Notes under the pieces: generated by a model
Databases searched by the model: none
What the model saw: only the letters and a program-made list of their open reading frames with translations
What the model was told of the DNA's origin: nothing
Made by a program: the position numbers and the translations under genes
Shown: positions 1 to 5,963 of the stretch, in pieces
Numbering within the stretch: the first letter of the stretch is position 1
Layout of the letters: each line of letters starts with the position of its first letter
Source of the DNA: Alphaproteobacteria bacterium
Lineage (GTDB): Bacteria; Pseudomonadota; Alphaproteobacteria; Sphingomonadales; SMXR01
Direction of reading: 5' to 3'
Length of the DNA stretch: 8,354 bases
Assembly: GCA_004356215.1 (NCBI GenBank)
Contig: SMXR01000050.1
Location: 1 to 8,354, forward strand

Positions 1-281
1 AGGGGCCCGATATAAATCGTTGCCTTCCTGCCGCCGCCGATAATTTTTTCACGGTTGAGCTCGTAGCTTTCAAACTCTTCCGGGGTCGGGTCTTCATTGA
101 TAACGATCAGTTTGATCTTGACACCGGCAGGGACGTACAAAACCTCAGGGTCGAACCGGTGGTCTTTGATGATGATCGTGAACTCGGGCTTTTCTTTCGC
201 CAGCGCCGGGGGGGACAGCGCAAACAGCCCGCCGATAACAAGCGCCAGACTCATCAGAAAAAATGTACGTATACTCAACAT
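1..281 (-). CDS. Secreted cupredoxin-like protein, N-terminal part (runs off window)
   Basis: The first 93 codons are visible; the gene continues past base 1. Residues 1-28 form a Sec-type signal peptide: a short basic start (MLSIRTFF), a hydrophobic core, and a cleavage site after ALA at 28. The mature part begins KEKPEFTIIIKDHRFDP and continues through VPAG and a stretch reading INEDPTPEEFES, which is the layout of the Cupredoxin_1 family of small periplasmic beta-sandwich proteins. In many proteobacteria such genes sit beside FTR1-type iron permeases and other periplasmic iron-uptake genes, so a role in iron or copper handling is inferred. The C-terminal region where copper ligands usually lie is outside the window, so metal binding cannot be judged. 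The ATG at 279-281 is preceded by AGAGG nine bases upstream. The Fur-like repeats just upstream favour iron control. It is separated from uvrB by a terminator. Confidence 0.75.
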   Translation of the reverse strand, partial: MLSIRTFFLMSLALVIGGLFALSPPALAKEKPEFTIIIKDHRFDPEVLYVPAGVKIKLIVINEDPTPEEFESYELNREKIIGGGRKATIYIGP

Positions 282-305
282 TCAGTAAATCCTCTTATTG
301 CTTTC

Positions 306-353
306 ATATTAAGAATGATTCTCAACTAGATTGCAACTAATAATCATTCGCAA
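306..353 (-). promoter_or_regulatory. Fur-box-like repeat cluster overlapping the cupredoxin promoter
   Basis: A 23-base imperfect palindrome lies at 331-353: left arm TTGCAACTAAT, centre A, right arm ATCATTCGCAA, with 8 of 11 arm positions matching. This resembles the TTGCAAATGAT-type Fur boxes of Magnetospirillum relatives. A second GAATGAT half-site in opposite orientation lies at 313-319, giving the perfect inverted pair GAATGATT (313-320) and AATCATTC (342-349). The two box centres (320 and 342) are 22 bases apart, about two helical turns. A weak minus-strand promoter can be drawn inside it: TTGCAA at 331-336, a 19-base spacer, and TAATAT at 306-311. A bound repressor would cover this promoter. 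Iron and Fur are inferred from motif resemblance only. Confidence 0.5.
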
Positions 354-365
354 AAAGAAGTCAAC

Positions 366-394
366 AAAAAAATCACCCTTTTTAGGGTTTTTTT
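366..394 (-). terminator. Probable Rho-independent terminator of uvrB
   Basis: Read on the minus strand, a short hairpin with stem ACCCT, loop AAAA and stem AGGGT (bases 388-375) is followed by GA and seven T residues (372-366). An A-tract upstream of the stem can pair with the T-tract and lengthen it. It lies 43 bases past the uvrB stop codon and before the Fur-like cluster, so it would insulate the cupredoxin gene from uvrB readthrough. The GC stem is short, so strength is uncertain. Confidence 0.6.
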
Positions 395-436
395 AGGCTT
401 TTTAGCTTAGGTGGAAATGAGGGTCTTTGATCTGAA

Positions 437-2584
437 TCAATAAATCCTACCAGACCCTTTATTTTTTCTGGTCCGCGTCCCGCCGCGGCCGCCGGTGGAG
501 CGCGGGCGCAACAGAGCCGAGGGACCAATACCCAGGTCATTGTCTTCGAGCCGTTTAATCTCATCCCTGAGGCGCGCGGCTTCTTCAAACTCGAGATTGC
601 CCGCCGCGTCTTTCATACGCCGTTCGAGTTCGCCTAGGTGTTTTTTCAGATTATGGCCAACCAGGTGGGGGGCCCCAAGATCGCCAGTGCCGACCGTGAC
701 GTAATCGCGTTCAGCCACGCTACCCAAAATATCGCCAATGTTTTTCTTGATGCTTGCAGGCGTTATGCCGTGTTTTTTATTGTAGGCCTTTTGTTTTTCG
801 CGGCGCCGATTGGTCTCGGCCAGCGCCCGGTCGATACTGCCGGTGATGACATCGGCATAAAGAATAACGCGGCCATCAACGTTGCGCGAGGCGCGGCCGA
901 TGGTTTGCACCAGTGATGTTTCCGAGCGCAGGAAGCCTTCCTTGTCGGCATCCAGGATTGCCACCAAAGCGCACTCGGGGATATCAAGGCCTTCGCGCAG
1001 CAAGTTGATGCCAACCAGAACATCAAACGCGCCGAGCCTGAGGTCGCGGATAATCTCAATCCGCTCCAGGGTTTCGATGTCGGAATGCATATAACGGACG
1101 CGGACACCATTTTCATGGAGGTATTCGGTCAGGTCTTCAGCCATACGCTTGGTCAGGGTCGTCACCAGCACCCGCAAGCCCTTGGCGGCAACTTCGCAGC
1201 ATTCTTTCATCAAATCGTCAACCTGGTGTTCCACCGGCCTAACCTCAACCGGCGGATCGATCAGGCCAGTGGGACGGATCACTTGTTCGGCTAGTTTATA
1301 CTCTGTCTTTTCCAACTCCCACGGCCCTGGCGTGGCCGAAACGAATATAGTTTGCGGGCGCATCACTTCCCATTCTTCAAACTTTAAAGGCCGGTTGTCG
1401 ATGCACGACGGCAGCCGGAAGCCATATTCTGCCAATGTTGACTTGCGCTTGAAATCACCCCGGTACATGCCATGCAGCTGGCCAATGGTGACGTGACTTT
1501 CATCGACGAATAGCATGGCATTCTCTGGCAGGTATTCAAAAAGCGTTGGCGGCGGTTCACCAGCTTTGCGCCCGGTAAGATACCTGGAATAGTTTTCAAT
1601 GCCGGAACAGGCGCCGGTGGCCTCAATCATTTCAATATCAAACATGGTGCGTTCTTCGAGCCGCTGGGCTTCCAAAAGCCGGCCCATTTTGGTCAGCTCT
1701 TTAAGACGTACTTTCAACTCGGCCTTGATCTTTTTTACCGCCTGGTCCAGCGTCGGGCGCGGGGTGACGTAATGGCTGTTGGGGTAAATCTTGACGGCTT
1801 CCAAAATATCAGCGACTTCCCCGGTCAAGGGGTCAAACTCGGTGATTTTTTCGATCTCATCACCAAAGAACGACAAGTGCCAGGCGCGGTCTTCGAAATG
1901 CGATGGAAAAATCTCGATGGTATCGCCCCGCACCCGGAAGGTGCCGCGGGCAAACCCGGCATCATTTCTTTTATATTGCAGCGCGACCAGTTGGCGCATC
2001 AACGCGCGGGTATCGATGGTTTTCCCGACCTCCAGCGAAAACGTCATATTGGAATAGGTCTCGACCGAACCGATACCGTAGATGCACGACACCGATGCGA
2101 CGATGATGACATCGTCGCGCTCTAACAGCGCCCGGGTGGCGGAATGGCGCATGCGGTCGATCTGTTCATTGATGCTGGCGTCCTTTTCAATATAAGTGTC
2201 AGAACGCGGCACATAGGCCTCGGGTTGGTAATAATCATAGTACGAGACAAAATACTCGACCGCGTTGTCCGGGAAGAACATTTTGAACTCGCCGTAGAGC
2301 TGGGCGGCCAGGGTTTTATTGGGGGCCAAGATCAAAGCCGGGCGCTGCATTTCCTCGATCACCTTGGCCATCGTGAAGGTCTTGCCTGAACCGGTTACGC
2401 CCAGCAACACCTGATCGCGGACTTGATCTTTTATGCCCTTCGTCAGTTGCCGGATTGCCTCGGGCTGGTCGCCAGAAGGGGTAAAGTCCGAAACCAGCCT
2501 GAAGGCCTTGCCGCCTTCGGATTTTTTCGGGCGGTTCACCTTGGGCGGCAAGAAAATCCCGGCCATATCGTCAATAATATCCAT
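437..2584 (-). CDS. uvrB: UvrABC system protein B (excision nuclease subunit)
   Basis: UvrB is the ATP-dependent damage-verification subunit of nucleotide excision repair. UvrA loads it on DNA and it recruits UvrC for incision. The 715-residue product is complete. Visible motifs in order: Walker A GVTGSGKT (62-69); the beta-hairpin region with YYDYYQPEAYVP (116-126), used to clamp DNA; Walker B LFVDESH (358-364); helicase motif IV-V region around GINLLREGLDIPE (525-537); motif VI QTIGRASRN (560-568); and a C-terminal UVR domain (about 646-681) that contacts UvrC. The usual length is about 670, so this copy has an N-terminal lead of roughly 25 residues and a basic Gly/Arg/Lys tail (about 690-715), both probably dispensable. 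It stands alone and is transcribed divergently from the aminotransferase gene. Met7 is an alternative start. GGAG lies only two bases before the chosen ATG, which is close for a ribosome binding site. Confidence 0.97.
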   Translation of the reverse strand: MDIIDDMAGIFLPPKVNRPKKSEGGKAFRLVSDFTPSGDQPEAIRQLTKGIKDQVRDQVLLGVTGSGKTFTMAKVIEEMQRPALILAPNKTLAAQLYGEFKMFFPDNAVEYFVSYYDYYQPEAYVPRSDTYIEKDASINEQIDRMRHSATRALLERDDVIIVASVSCIYGIGSVETYSNMTFSLEVGKTIDTRALMRQLVALQYKRNDAGFARGTFRVRGDTIEIFPSHFEDRAWHLSFFGDEIEKITEFDPLTGEVADILEAVKIYPNSHYVTPRPTLDQAVKKIKAELKVRLKELTKMGRLLEAQRLEERTMFDIEMIEATGACSGIENYSRYLTGRKAGEPPPTLFEYLPENAMLFVDESHVTIGQLHGMYRGDFKRKSTLAEYGFRLPSCIDNRPLKFEEWEVMRPQTIFVSATPGPWELEKTEYKLAEQVIRPTGLIDPPVEVRPVEHQVDDLMKECCEVAAKGLRVLVTTLTKRMAEDLTEYLHENGVRVRYMHSDIETLERIEIIRDLRLGAFDVLVGINLLREGLDIPECALVAILDADKEGFLRSETSLVQTIGRASRNVDGRVILYADVITGSIDRALAETNRRREKQKAYNKKHGITPASIKKNIGDILGSVAERDYVTVGTGDLGAPHLVGHNLKKHLGELERRMKDAAGNLEFEEAARLRDEIKRLEDNDLGIGPSALLRPRSTGGRGGTRTRKNKGSGRIY

Positions 2585-2590
2585 GGCTCC

Positions 2591-2619
2591 AATATGGAAC
2601 TCTCCGGCTTAAATTCCAA
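2591..2619 (-). promoter_or_regulatory. Candidate uvrB promoter, possibly leaderless
   Basis: On the minus strand TTGGAA (2619-2614) is followed by a 17-base spacer and CATATT (2596-2591), each matching the sigma-70 consensus at 4 of 6 positions. The -10 ends six bases before the uvrB ATG, so transcription would begin at or next to the start codon. This is a match by eye only. No alphaproteobacterial LexA box (GTTC or GAAC pairs with seven-base spacing) is seen nearby, so there is no sign of SOS control in this region. Confidence 0.35.
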
Positions 2620-2664
2620 GGGGTTACGGGTCCAAAGTAATTTTGTTTTAGGGTTTTCTCAGGG

Positions 2665-2693
2665 TGGACGAAATTAAAGCCAGCGGGTATAGA
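2665..2693 (+). promoter_or_regulatory. Candidate aminotransferase promoter, possibly leaderless
   Basis: TGGACG (2665-2670), a 17-base spacer and TATAGA (2688-2693) match the sigma-70 hexamers at 4 of 6 positions each. The -10 ends five bases before the ATG at 2699, predicting transcription start at about the start codon. There is no clear Shine-Dalgarno sequence between them, only AGAAAG, which itself overlaps the -10. Confidence 0.35.
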
Positions 2694-2698
2694 AAGCG

Positions 2699-3901
2699 AT
2701 GGCTTTTTTATCAGACAAACTTGGAAAAATTAAACCCTCACCGGGACTGGAGCTGACCCGCAAGGTGACGGAGATGAAAGCCGCGGGCAAGGACGTTATC
2801 GGCCTTGGCGTTGGCGAGTCCAATTTTGAAACCCCCGACCATATCAAGGAAGCAGGCATCAAGGCCATTCGCGACGGCAAAACCCGCTACACCACGGTCG
2901 ATGGCACCATCGAATGCAAGCGCGCGGTTGCGCTTAAATTCAAACGCGATAACAATCTGGATTTTTCCACCAATCAAATCTCGGTCAACTCTGGCGTCAA
3001 GCAAACGATTTACAATGCCTTGGTCGCGACCCTTAATCCCGGTGATGAGGTGTTGATTCCGGCGCCTTACTGGATGTCTTACCCCGATATGACGTTGCTT
3101 GCCGGCGGCGTACCAAAGTTGGTCGAGACCAGCATCGAGACCGGTTTTAAGCTTCAGCCCGCAGACCTGGATGCGGCGATTACTTCTAAGACCAAATGGC
3201 TGATTTTTAATTCCCCATGCAACCCGACCGGGGCCGCCTATACGCTGGAGGAATTCAAAGACTTGGCAGAGGTGCTTAACAAGCACCCCCATGTTTATGT
3301 CATGTGCGATGACATTTATGAGCACATTATTTACAACGATTTCAAATTTAAAACGCTATTGAATGCCGCGCCAGAGTTGGCGGATCGGGTTTTGACCATG
3401 AACGGAGTTGCCAAGGCCTATGCCATGACCGGGTGGCGCATTGGCTTTGCCGGCGGGCCGGAAGCCCTGATCAAGGCGATGTCAAAAGTGCAATCGCAAT
3501 CGACCTCCAACCCATGTACGATCAGCCAGGAAGCCACAGTTGTCGCGCTTACCGGGCCGCAGGATTTTCTGAAAATTCGCGCAGCTGATTTCCAAAACCG
3601 GCGCGACAAAGTTCTCTCTATGTTGGGGCAAGTACGGGGAATTAGCTGTAATCGCCCCGAGGGCGCCTTTTATATCTATGCCGATTGCCGCGACCTGATT
3701 GGAAAGAAAACCCCCGCCGGTCAAGTTCTTGCCAGCGATACCGACATTGCTAAATATTTTCTGGAAAGCAAAGGGGTCGCGGTCATCCAGGGTGAAGTGT
3801 TCGGCCTGTCACCCTACTTCAGGCTGTCCTATGCCGCTTCAATGGACGTCCTTGAAGACGCCTGCGGCCGTTTACAGGAAGCCTCCGCCGATCTCACCTG
3901 A
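2699..3901 (+). CDS. Class I PLP-dependent aminotransferase, probably aspartate aminotransferase
   Basis: This is a complete 400-residue fold-type I aminotransferase, predicted to exchange amino groups between aspartate (or another amino acid) and 2-oxoglutarate in the cytoplasm. Visible landmarks: substrate-side segment GLGVGESNFETP (35-46); SGVKQ (98-102) near the cofactor phosphate; PYWMSYP (123-129), whose aromatic residue stacks on the PLP ring; NSPCNPTG (171-178) with the Asn that holds the cofactor; CDDIY (203-207), contributing the Asp and Tyr that contact PLP; GVAKAYAMTGWRIGF (236-250) with Schiff-base Lys239; and FRLSYA (374-379) with Arg375, predicted to bind the substrate carboxylate. 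The start MAFLSDKLGKIKPS and the length match alphaproteobacterial AatA-type enzymes. ESNF replaces the usual EPDF. Exact substrate is not provable from sequence; broader or aromatic specificity, or prephenate transamination, is possible. It appears monocistronic, with 85 bases before msrP. Confidence 0.88.
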   Translation: MAFLSDKLGKIKPSPGLELTRKVTEMKAAGKDVIGLGVGESNFETPDHIKEAGIKAIRDGKTRYTTVDGTIECKRAVALKFKRDNNLDFSTNQISVNSGVKQTIYNALVATLNPGDEVLIPAPYWMSYPDMTLLAGGVPKLVETSIETGFKLQPADLDAAITSKTKWLIFNSPCNPTGAAYTLEEFKDLAEVLNKHPHVYVMCDDIYEHIIYNDFKFKTLLNAAPELADRVLTMNGVAKAYAMTGWRIGFAGGPEALIKAMSKVQSQSTSNPCTISQEATVVALTGPQDFLKIRAADFQNRRDKVLSMLGQVRGISCNRPEGAFYIYADCRDLIGKKTPAGQVLASDTDIAKYFLESKGVAVIQGEVFGLSPYFRLSYAASMDVLEDACGRLQEASADLT

Positions 3902-3931
3902 ATGTTACGAAACGTTATTTGTTTTTGATAC

Positions 3932-3973
3932 TTTAAGAGCTACATAAGCCCTGCTAGAATAATCTGGCTTATG
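3932..3973 (+). promoter_or_regulatory. Candidate msrPQ promoter with flanking inverted repeat
   Basis: TAGAAT (3955-3960) is a good -10 (5 of 6) with a weak -35, TTTAAG (3932-3937), 17 bases upstream. A perfect 8-base inverted repeat, CATAAGCC (3943-3950) and GGCTTATG (3966-3973), straddles the -10 with 15 bases between arms and 23 bases between arm centres, about two helical turns. This suits a dimeric regulator. The right arm touches the GAGG ribosome binding site (3973-3976), so a hairpin effect on translation is an alternative if transcription starts further upstream. The regulator is unknown. Confidence 0.4.
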
Positions 3974-3986
3974 AGGATCAAAAAGC

Positions 3987-4940
3987 ATGCTGATCAAAAC
4001 CAAAAAGCCCTGGGACCTTTCGGAAAACGAAGTGACCCCTGAGGCGCTTTACCTGAACCGCCGGAAAATTATTCAAGGATTTGGCGTTGCCGCTGCGGCG
4101 GCGGTAATTAGCCCTTTCCTTGGTTGGCAAAAAGCCATCGCGGCCCCGGATTTCACGGTTATCAAAAAAACCAACTATGCCGGGGATGAAGAGCTTAATT
4201 CCTACAAGGACATCACCACTTACAACAACTATTATGAATTTGGCACCAGCAAGTCTGATCCGGCCCGCAATGCCCATACGCTTATTACCGAGCCATGGTC
4301 GGTCAAGGTCAGCGGTGAGGCGGAAAAAACCGGCAGTATTGCCCTGGAAGATTTGATTGATTTCAACGCGCTTGAAGAACGCATCTACCGCCATCGCTGT
4401 GTTGAAACGTGGTCGATGGTGATGCCCTGGGTCGGGGTGCCGTTGGCCGCTGTTTTGAAAAAATTCAACCCCACCTCAAATGCCAAGTTTGTCCGCTTTG
4501 AGACCATTGCGGATCCCAAGCAAATGCCCGGGTTGCGGTCCCGGGTCCTTGATTGGCCTTATACGGAAGGCCTGCGCATCGATGAGGCCATGCACCCCCT
4601 AAGCTTTATGGTGGTTGGCCTTTACGGCAAGCCGATCCCCAACCAGAACGGCGCGCCGATCCGCCTTGTCGTGCCCTGGAAGTACGGCTTCAAGAGTATC
4701 AAATCAATCGTCTCAATCCGCTTTCAGGAAACCCAGCCGGTGGGGTCGTGGGAGGAAAATAACTCGCGCGAATATGGATTTTATTCAAACGTCAATCCCG
4801 ACGTTGATCACCCGCGCTGGAGCCAGAAGCGCGAGCGCCGCATCGGTGAGTTTTTCAAGCGGAAAACCCTGATGTTCAATGGCTATGGTGAAGAAGTCGC
4901 CTCGCTGTATACCGGTATGGATTTGCAGAAAAACTTTTGA
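3987..4940 (+). CDS. msrP: Protein-methionine-sulfoxide reductase, molybdopterin catalytic subunit
   Basis: MsrP (formerly YedY) reduces methionine sulfoxide in periplasmic proteins, a repair of damage by hypochlorous acid and similar oxidants. The 317-residue product begins with a Tat signal: NRRKIIQGFG (24-33), an alanine-rich hydrophobic stretch, and a likely cleavage after AIAA near 53. This fits export of a folded molybdenum cofactor protein. The family motif YEFGTSKSDPA follows at about 83-93. YRHRCVETWSMVMPWVG (134-150) contains Cys138, the expected thiolate ligand of molybdenum. VDHPRWSQ and ERR near 273-284 are also typical. The length is close to the 334 residues of the E. coli protein. 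GAGG lies ten bases before the ATG. The stop codon overlaps the msrQ start, so the two are one operon and the electron donor is encoded next door. Confidence 0.96.
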   Translation: MLIKTKKPWDLSENEVTPEALYLNRRKIIQGFGVAAAAAVISPFLGWQKAIAAPDFTVIKKTNYAGDEELNSYKDITTYNNYYEFGTSKSDPARNAHTLITEPWSVKVSGEAEKTGSIALEDLIDFNALEERIYRHRCVETWSMVMPWVGVPLAAVLKKFNPTSNAKFVRFETIADPKQMPGLRSRVLDWPYTEGLRIDEAMHPLSFMVVGLYGKPIPNQNGAPIRLVVPWKYGFKSIKSIVSIRFQETQPVGSWEENNSREYGFYSNVNPDVDHPRWSQKRERRIGEFFKRKTLMFNGYGEEVASLYTGMDLQKNF

Positions 4941-5614
4941 TGAAATTAACCAAGCAACAACGCCGGGGATTATGGTGGATCCTCATGATAGGCATGGCGC
5001 TACCACTTTCCTGGCTATTGTACAATTGGGCGCTGGCGGTTGACGAAGGCTTTAACCTGGGCTACCTGACCAGCCTTGGGTTTCATCAATTAACTGCCAA
5101 CCCGATCGAATACACCAACCGCTTTTTGGGTGATTGGGCCTTGCGGTTTTTGCTTGCCAGCCTTGCGGTCACGCCACTGGCAAGGATTTTTAAATTTAAT
5201 CAGCTTGTCGCTTACCGGCGCATGATCGGCCTGTGGGCTTTTGCCTATGTTAGCATCCACCTCTCCAGCTATATTGTCCTCGATCAATTTTTCGATTGGG
5301 GCGAAATTTGGGGTGATATCCTGAAACGGAATTTCATTACGCTGGGCATGATCTCCTTTACGCTTTTGATCCCGATGGCCTTTACCTCGACCAAGGGCTG
5401 GATAAAGCGGCTTGGCGCAAAGGTGTGGAAACGTATCCACAAGGCGATTTATGTTGTTGCCCCCCTGGCCTCGGCCCATTATTTCATGATGGCCAAGGGC
5501 AACCAGCTTGATCCCAAAATCTATATCGGGATTGTCGCTGTGCTGCTGGGGATCAGGGTTTGGTTTTATTATCAGGATAAAACAAAAGCGGCGAACCGAA
5601 AGGCCGCCGCTTAA
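4940..5614 (+). CDS. msrQ: Haem-binding membrane subunit MsrQ
   Basis: MsrQ (formerly YedZ) is a b-type haem protein of the inner membrane that passes electrons from cytoplasmic flavin reductase or quinol to MsrP. The product (224 residues from the ATG) has about six hydrophobic segments, starting near 11-30, 66-80, 95-113, 133-148, 169-184 and 194-210, the ferric-reductase-like transmembrane layout. The histidines expected to bind haem are His107 in YVSIH, His167 in RIHKAIY and His180 in SAHYF. Also typical are ANPIEY (53-58) and RRMIGLWAF (93-101). The ATG shares one base with the msrP stop (TGATG), indicating translational coupling; a TTG one codon upstream is a less likely start. It converges on rpmE, with 12 bases between stop codons and no clear hairpin. 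Confidence 0.95.
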   Translation: MKLTKQQRRGLWWILMIGMALPLSWLLYNWALAVDEGFNLGYLTSLGFHQLTANPIEYTNRFLGDWALRFLLASLAVTPLARIFKFNQLVAYRRMIGLWAFAYVSIHLSSYIVLDQFFDWGEIWGDILKRNFITLGMISFTLLIPMAFTSTKGWIKRLGAKVWKRIHKAIYVVAPLASAHYFMMAKGNQLDPKIYIGIVAVLLGIRVWFYYQDKTKAANRKAAA

Positions 5615-5626
5615 AAATTCTTAAAA

Positions 5627-5863
5627 TTATTTTTCTTGCTTTTTCAGTGAGAAATCCCCGAAACGCTTTTTGAAACGTGCCACCTGGCCGCCTTTGTCCA
5701 TGATCTTGCCAGCACCGCCGGTCCAGGCCGGATGGGTGCTGGGATCAATGTCCAGCTTCAGGGTATCACCCTCTTTGCCATAGGTCGAGCGGGTCTCATA
5801 TGCCGTGCCATCGGTCATAACCACCGTGATGGCATGATAATCGGGATGGATATCCTTTTTCAT
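5627..5863 (-). CDS. rpmE: 50S ribosomal protein L31
   Basis: This 78-residue protein is bacterial ribosomal protein bL31 of the large subunit, lying at the contact with the small subunit. It opens MKKDIHPDYHAI, the usual family start, and carries STHPAWTGG (42-50) and GGQVARFKKRFG (58-69). It contains no cysteines, so it is the zinc-independent form seen in alphaproteobacteria. The reading frame stays open upstream to 5908, but the shorter start is chosen for three reasons: it matches the family N-terminus, it has GGAG seven bases before it, and the candidate promoter overlaps the upstream extension. The gene stands alone, divergent from the ABC transporter gene. Confidence 0.96.
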   Translation of the reverse strand: MKKDIHPDYHAITVVMTDGTAYETRSTYGKEGDTLKLDIDPSTHPAWTGGAGKIMDKGGQVARFKKRFGDFSLKKQEK

Positions 5864-5891
5864 TTTCGTCTCCAACTTCTCAAGTGCGGGC

Positions 5892-5920
5892 TGTATAACG
5901 CTTCTCAATTAAGAACGCAA
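5892..5920 (-). promoter_or_regulatory. Candidate rpmE promoter
   Basis: On the minus strand TTGCGT (5920-5915), a 17-base spacer and TATACA (5897-5892) form a plausible sigma-70 promoter. It would start transcription near 5885, leaving a leader of about 22 bases with the GGAG ribosome binding site ahead of the ATG at 5863. Its position supports the short L31 start. Confidence 0.45.
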
Positions 5921-5926
5921 GCCCCA

Positions 5927-5955
5927 TTGAGTAACTTAACCAGTGTGCTTATATG
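5927..5955 (+). promoter_or_regulatory. Candidate ABC transporter promoter, possibly leaderless
   Basis: TTGAGT (5927-5932), a 17-base spacer and TATATG (5950-5955) give a plausible sigma-70 promoter (4 of 6 in each hexamer). The -10 ends eight bases before the ATG at 5964, so transcription is predicted to start within a few bases of the start codon. No convincing Shine-Dalgarno sequence is present. The in-frame GTG at 5943 falls inside the spacer and is unlikely to be the start. Confidence 0.4.
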
Positions 5956-5963
5956 TAAGTGCT

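Noticed and set aside
1772..2125. A 117-codon open frame on the plus strand, opposite uvrB
   Set aside because: It is antisense to the conserved UvrB core, has no ribosome binding site and no recognisable protein features.
2585..2698. A LexA/SOS box upstream of uvrB
   Set aside because: GAAC occurs at 2597-2600 but no second GAAC follows at the seven-base spacing used by alphaproteobacterial LexA, and no GTTC pair is present.
2738..3325. A 195-codon open frame on the minus strand, opposite the aminotransferase gene
   Set aside because: It lies wholly antisense to a complete, well-conserved gene and its translation resembles no protein family; it is a by-product of codon bias.
3902..3931. 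A terminator after the aminotransferase gene
   Set aside because: ACG-AAA-CGT ahead of a T-rich run gives only a three-base stem; not convincing as a hairpin terminator.
5600..5640. A bidirectional terminator between msrQ and rpmE
   Set aside because: Only AT-rich pairing (AAAAAT with ATTTTT) can be drawn, without a GC stem, so it is too weak to call.
5864..5908. A 15-residue N-terminal extension of L31
   Set aside because: The family starts at MKKDIHP, a good ribosome binding site precedes that ATG, and the candidate promoter overlaps the extension.
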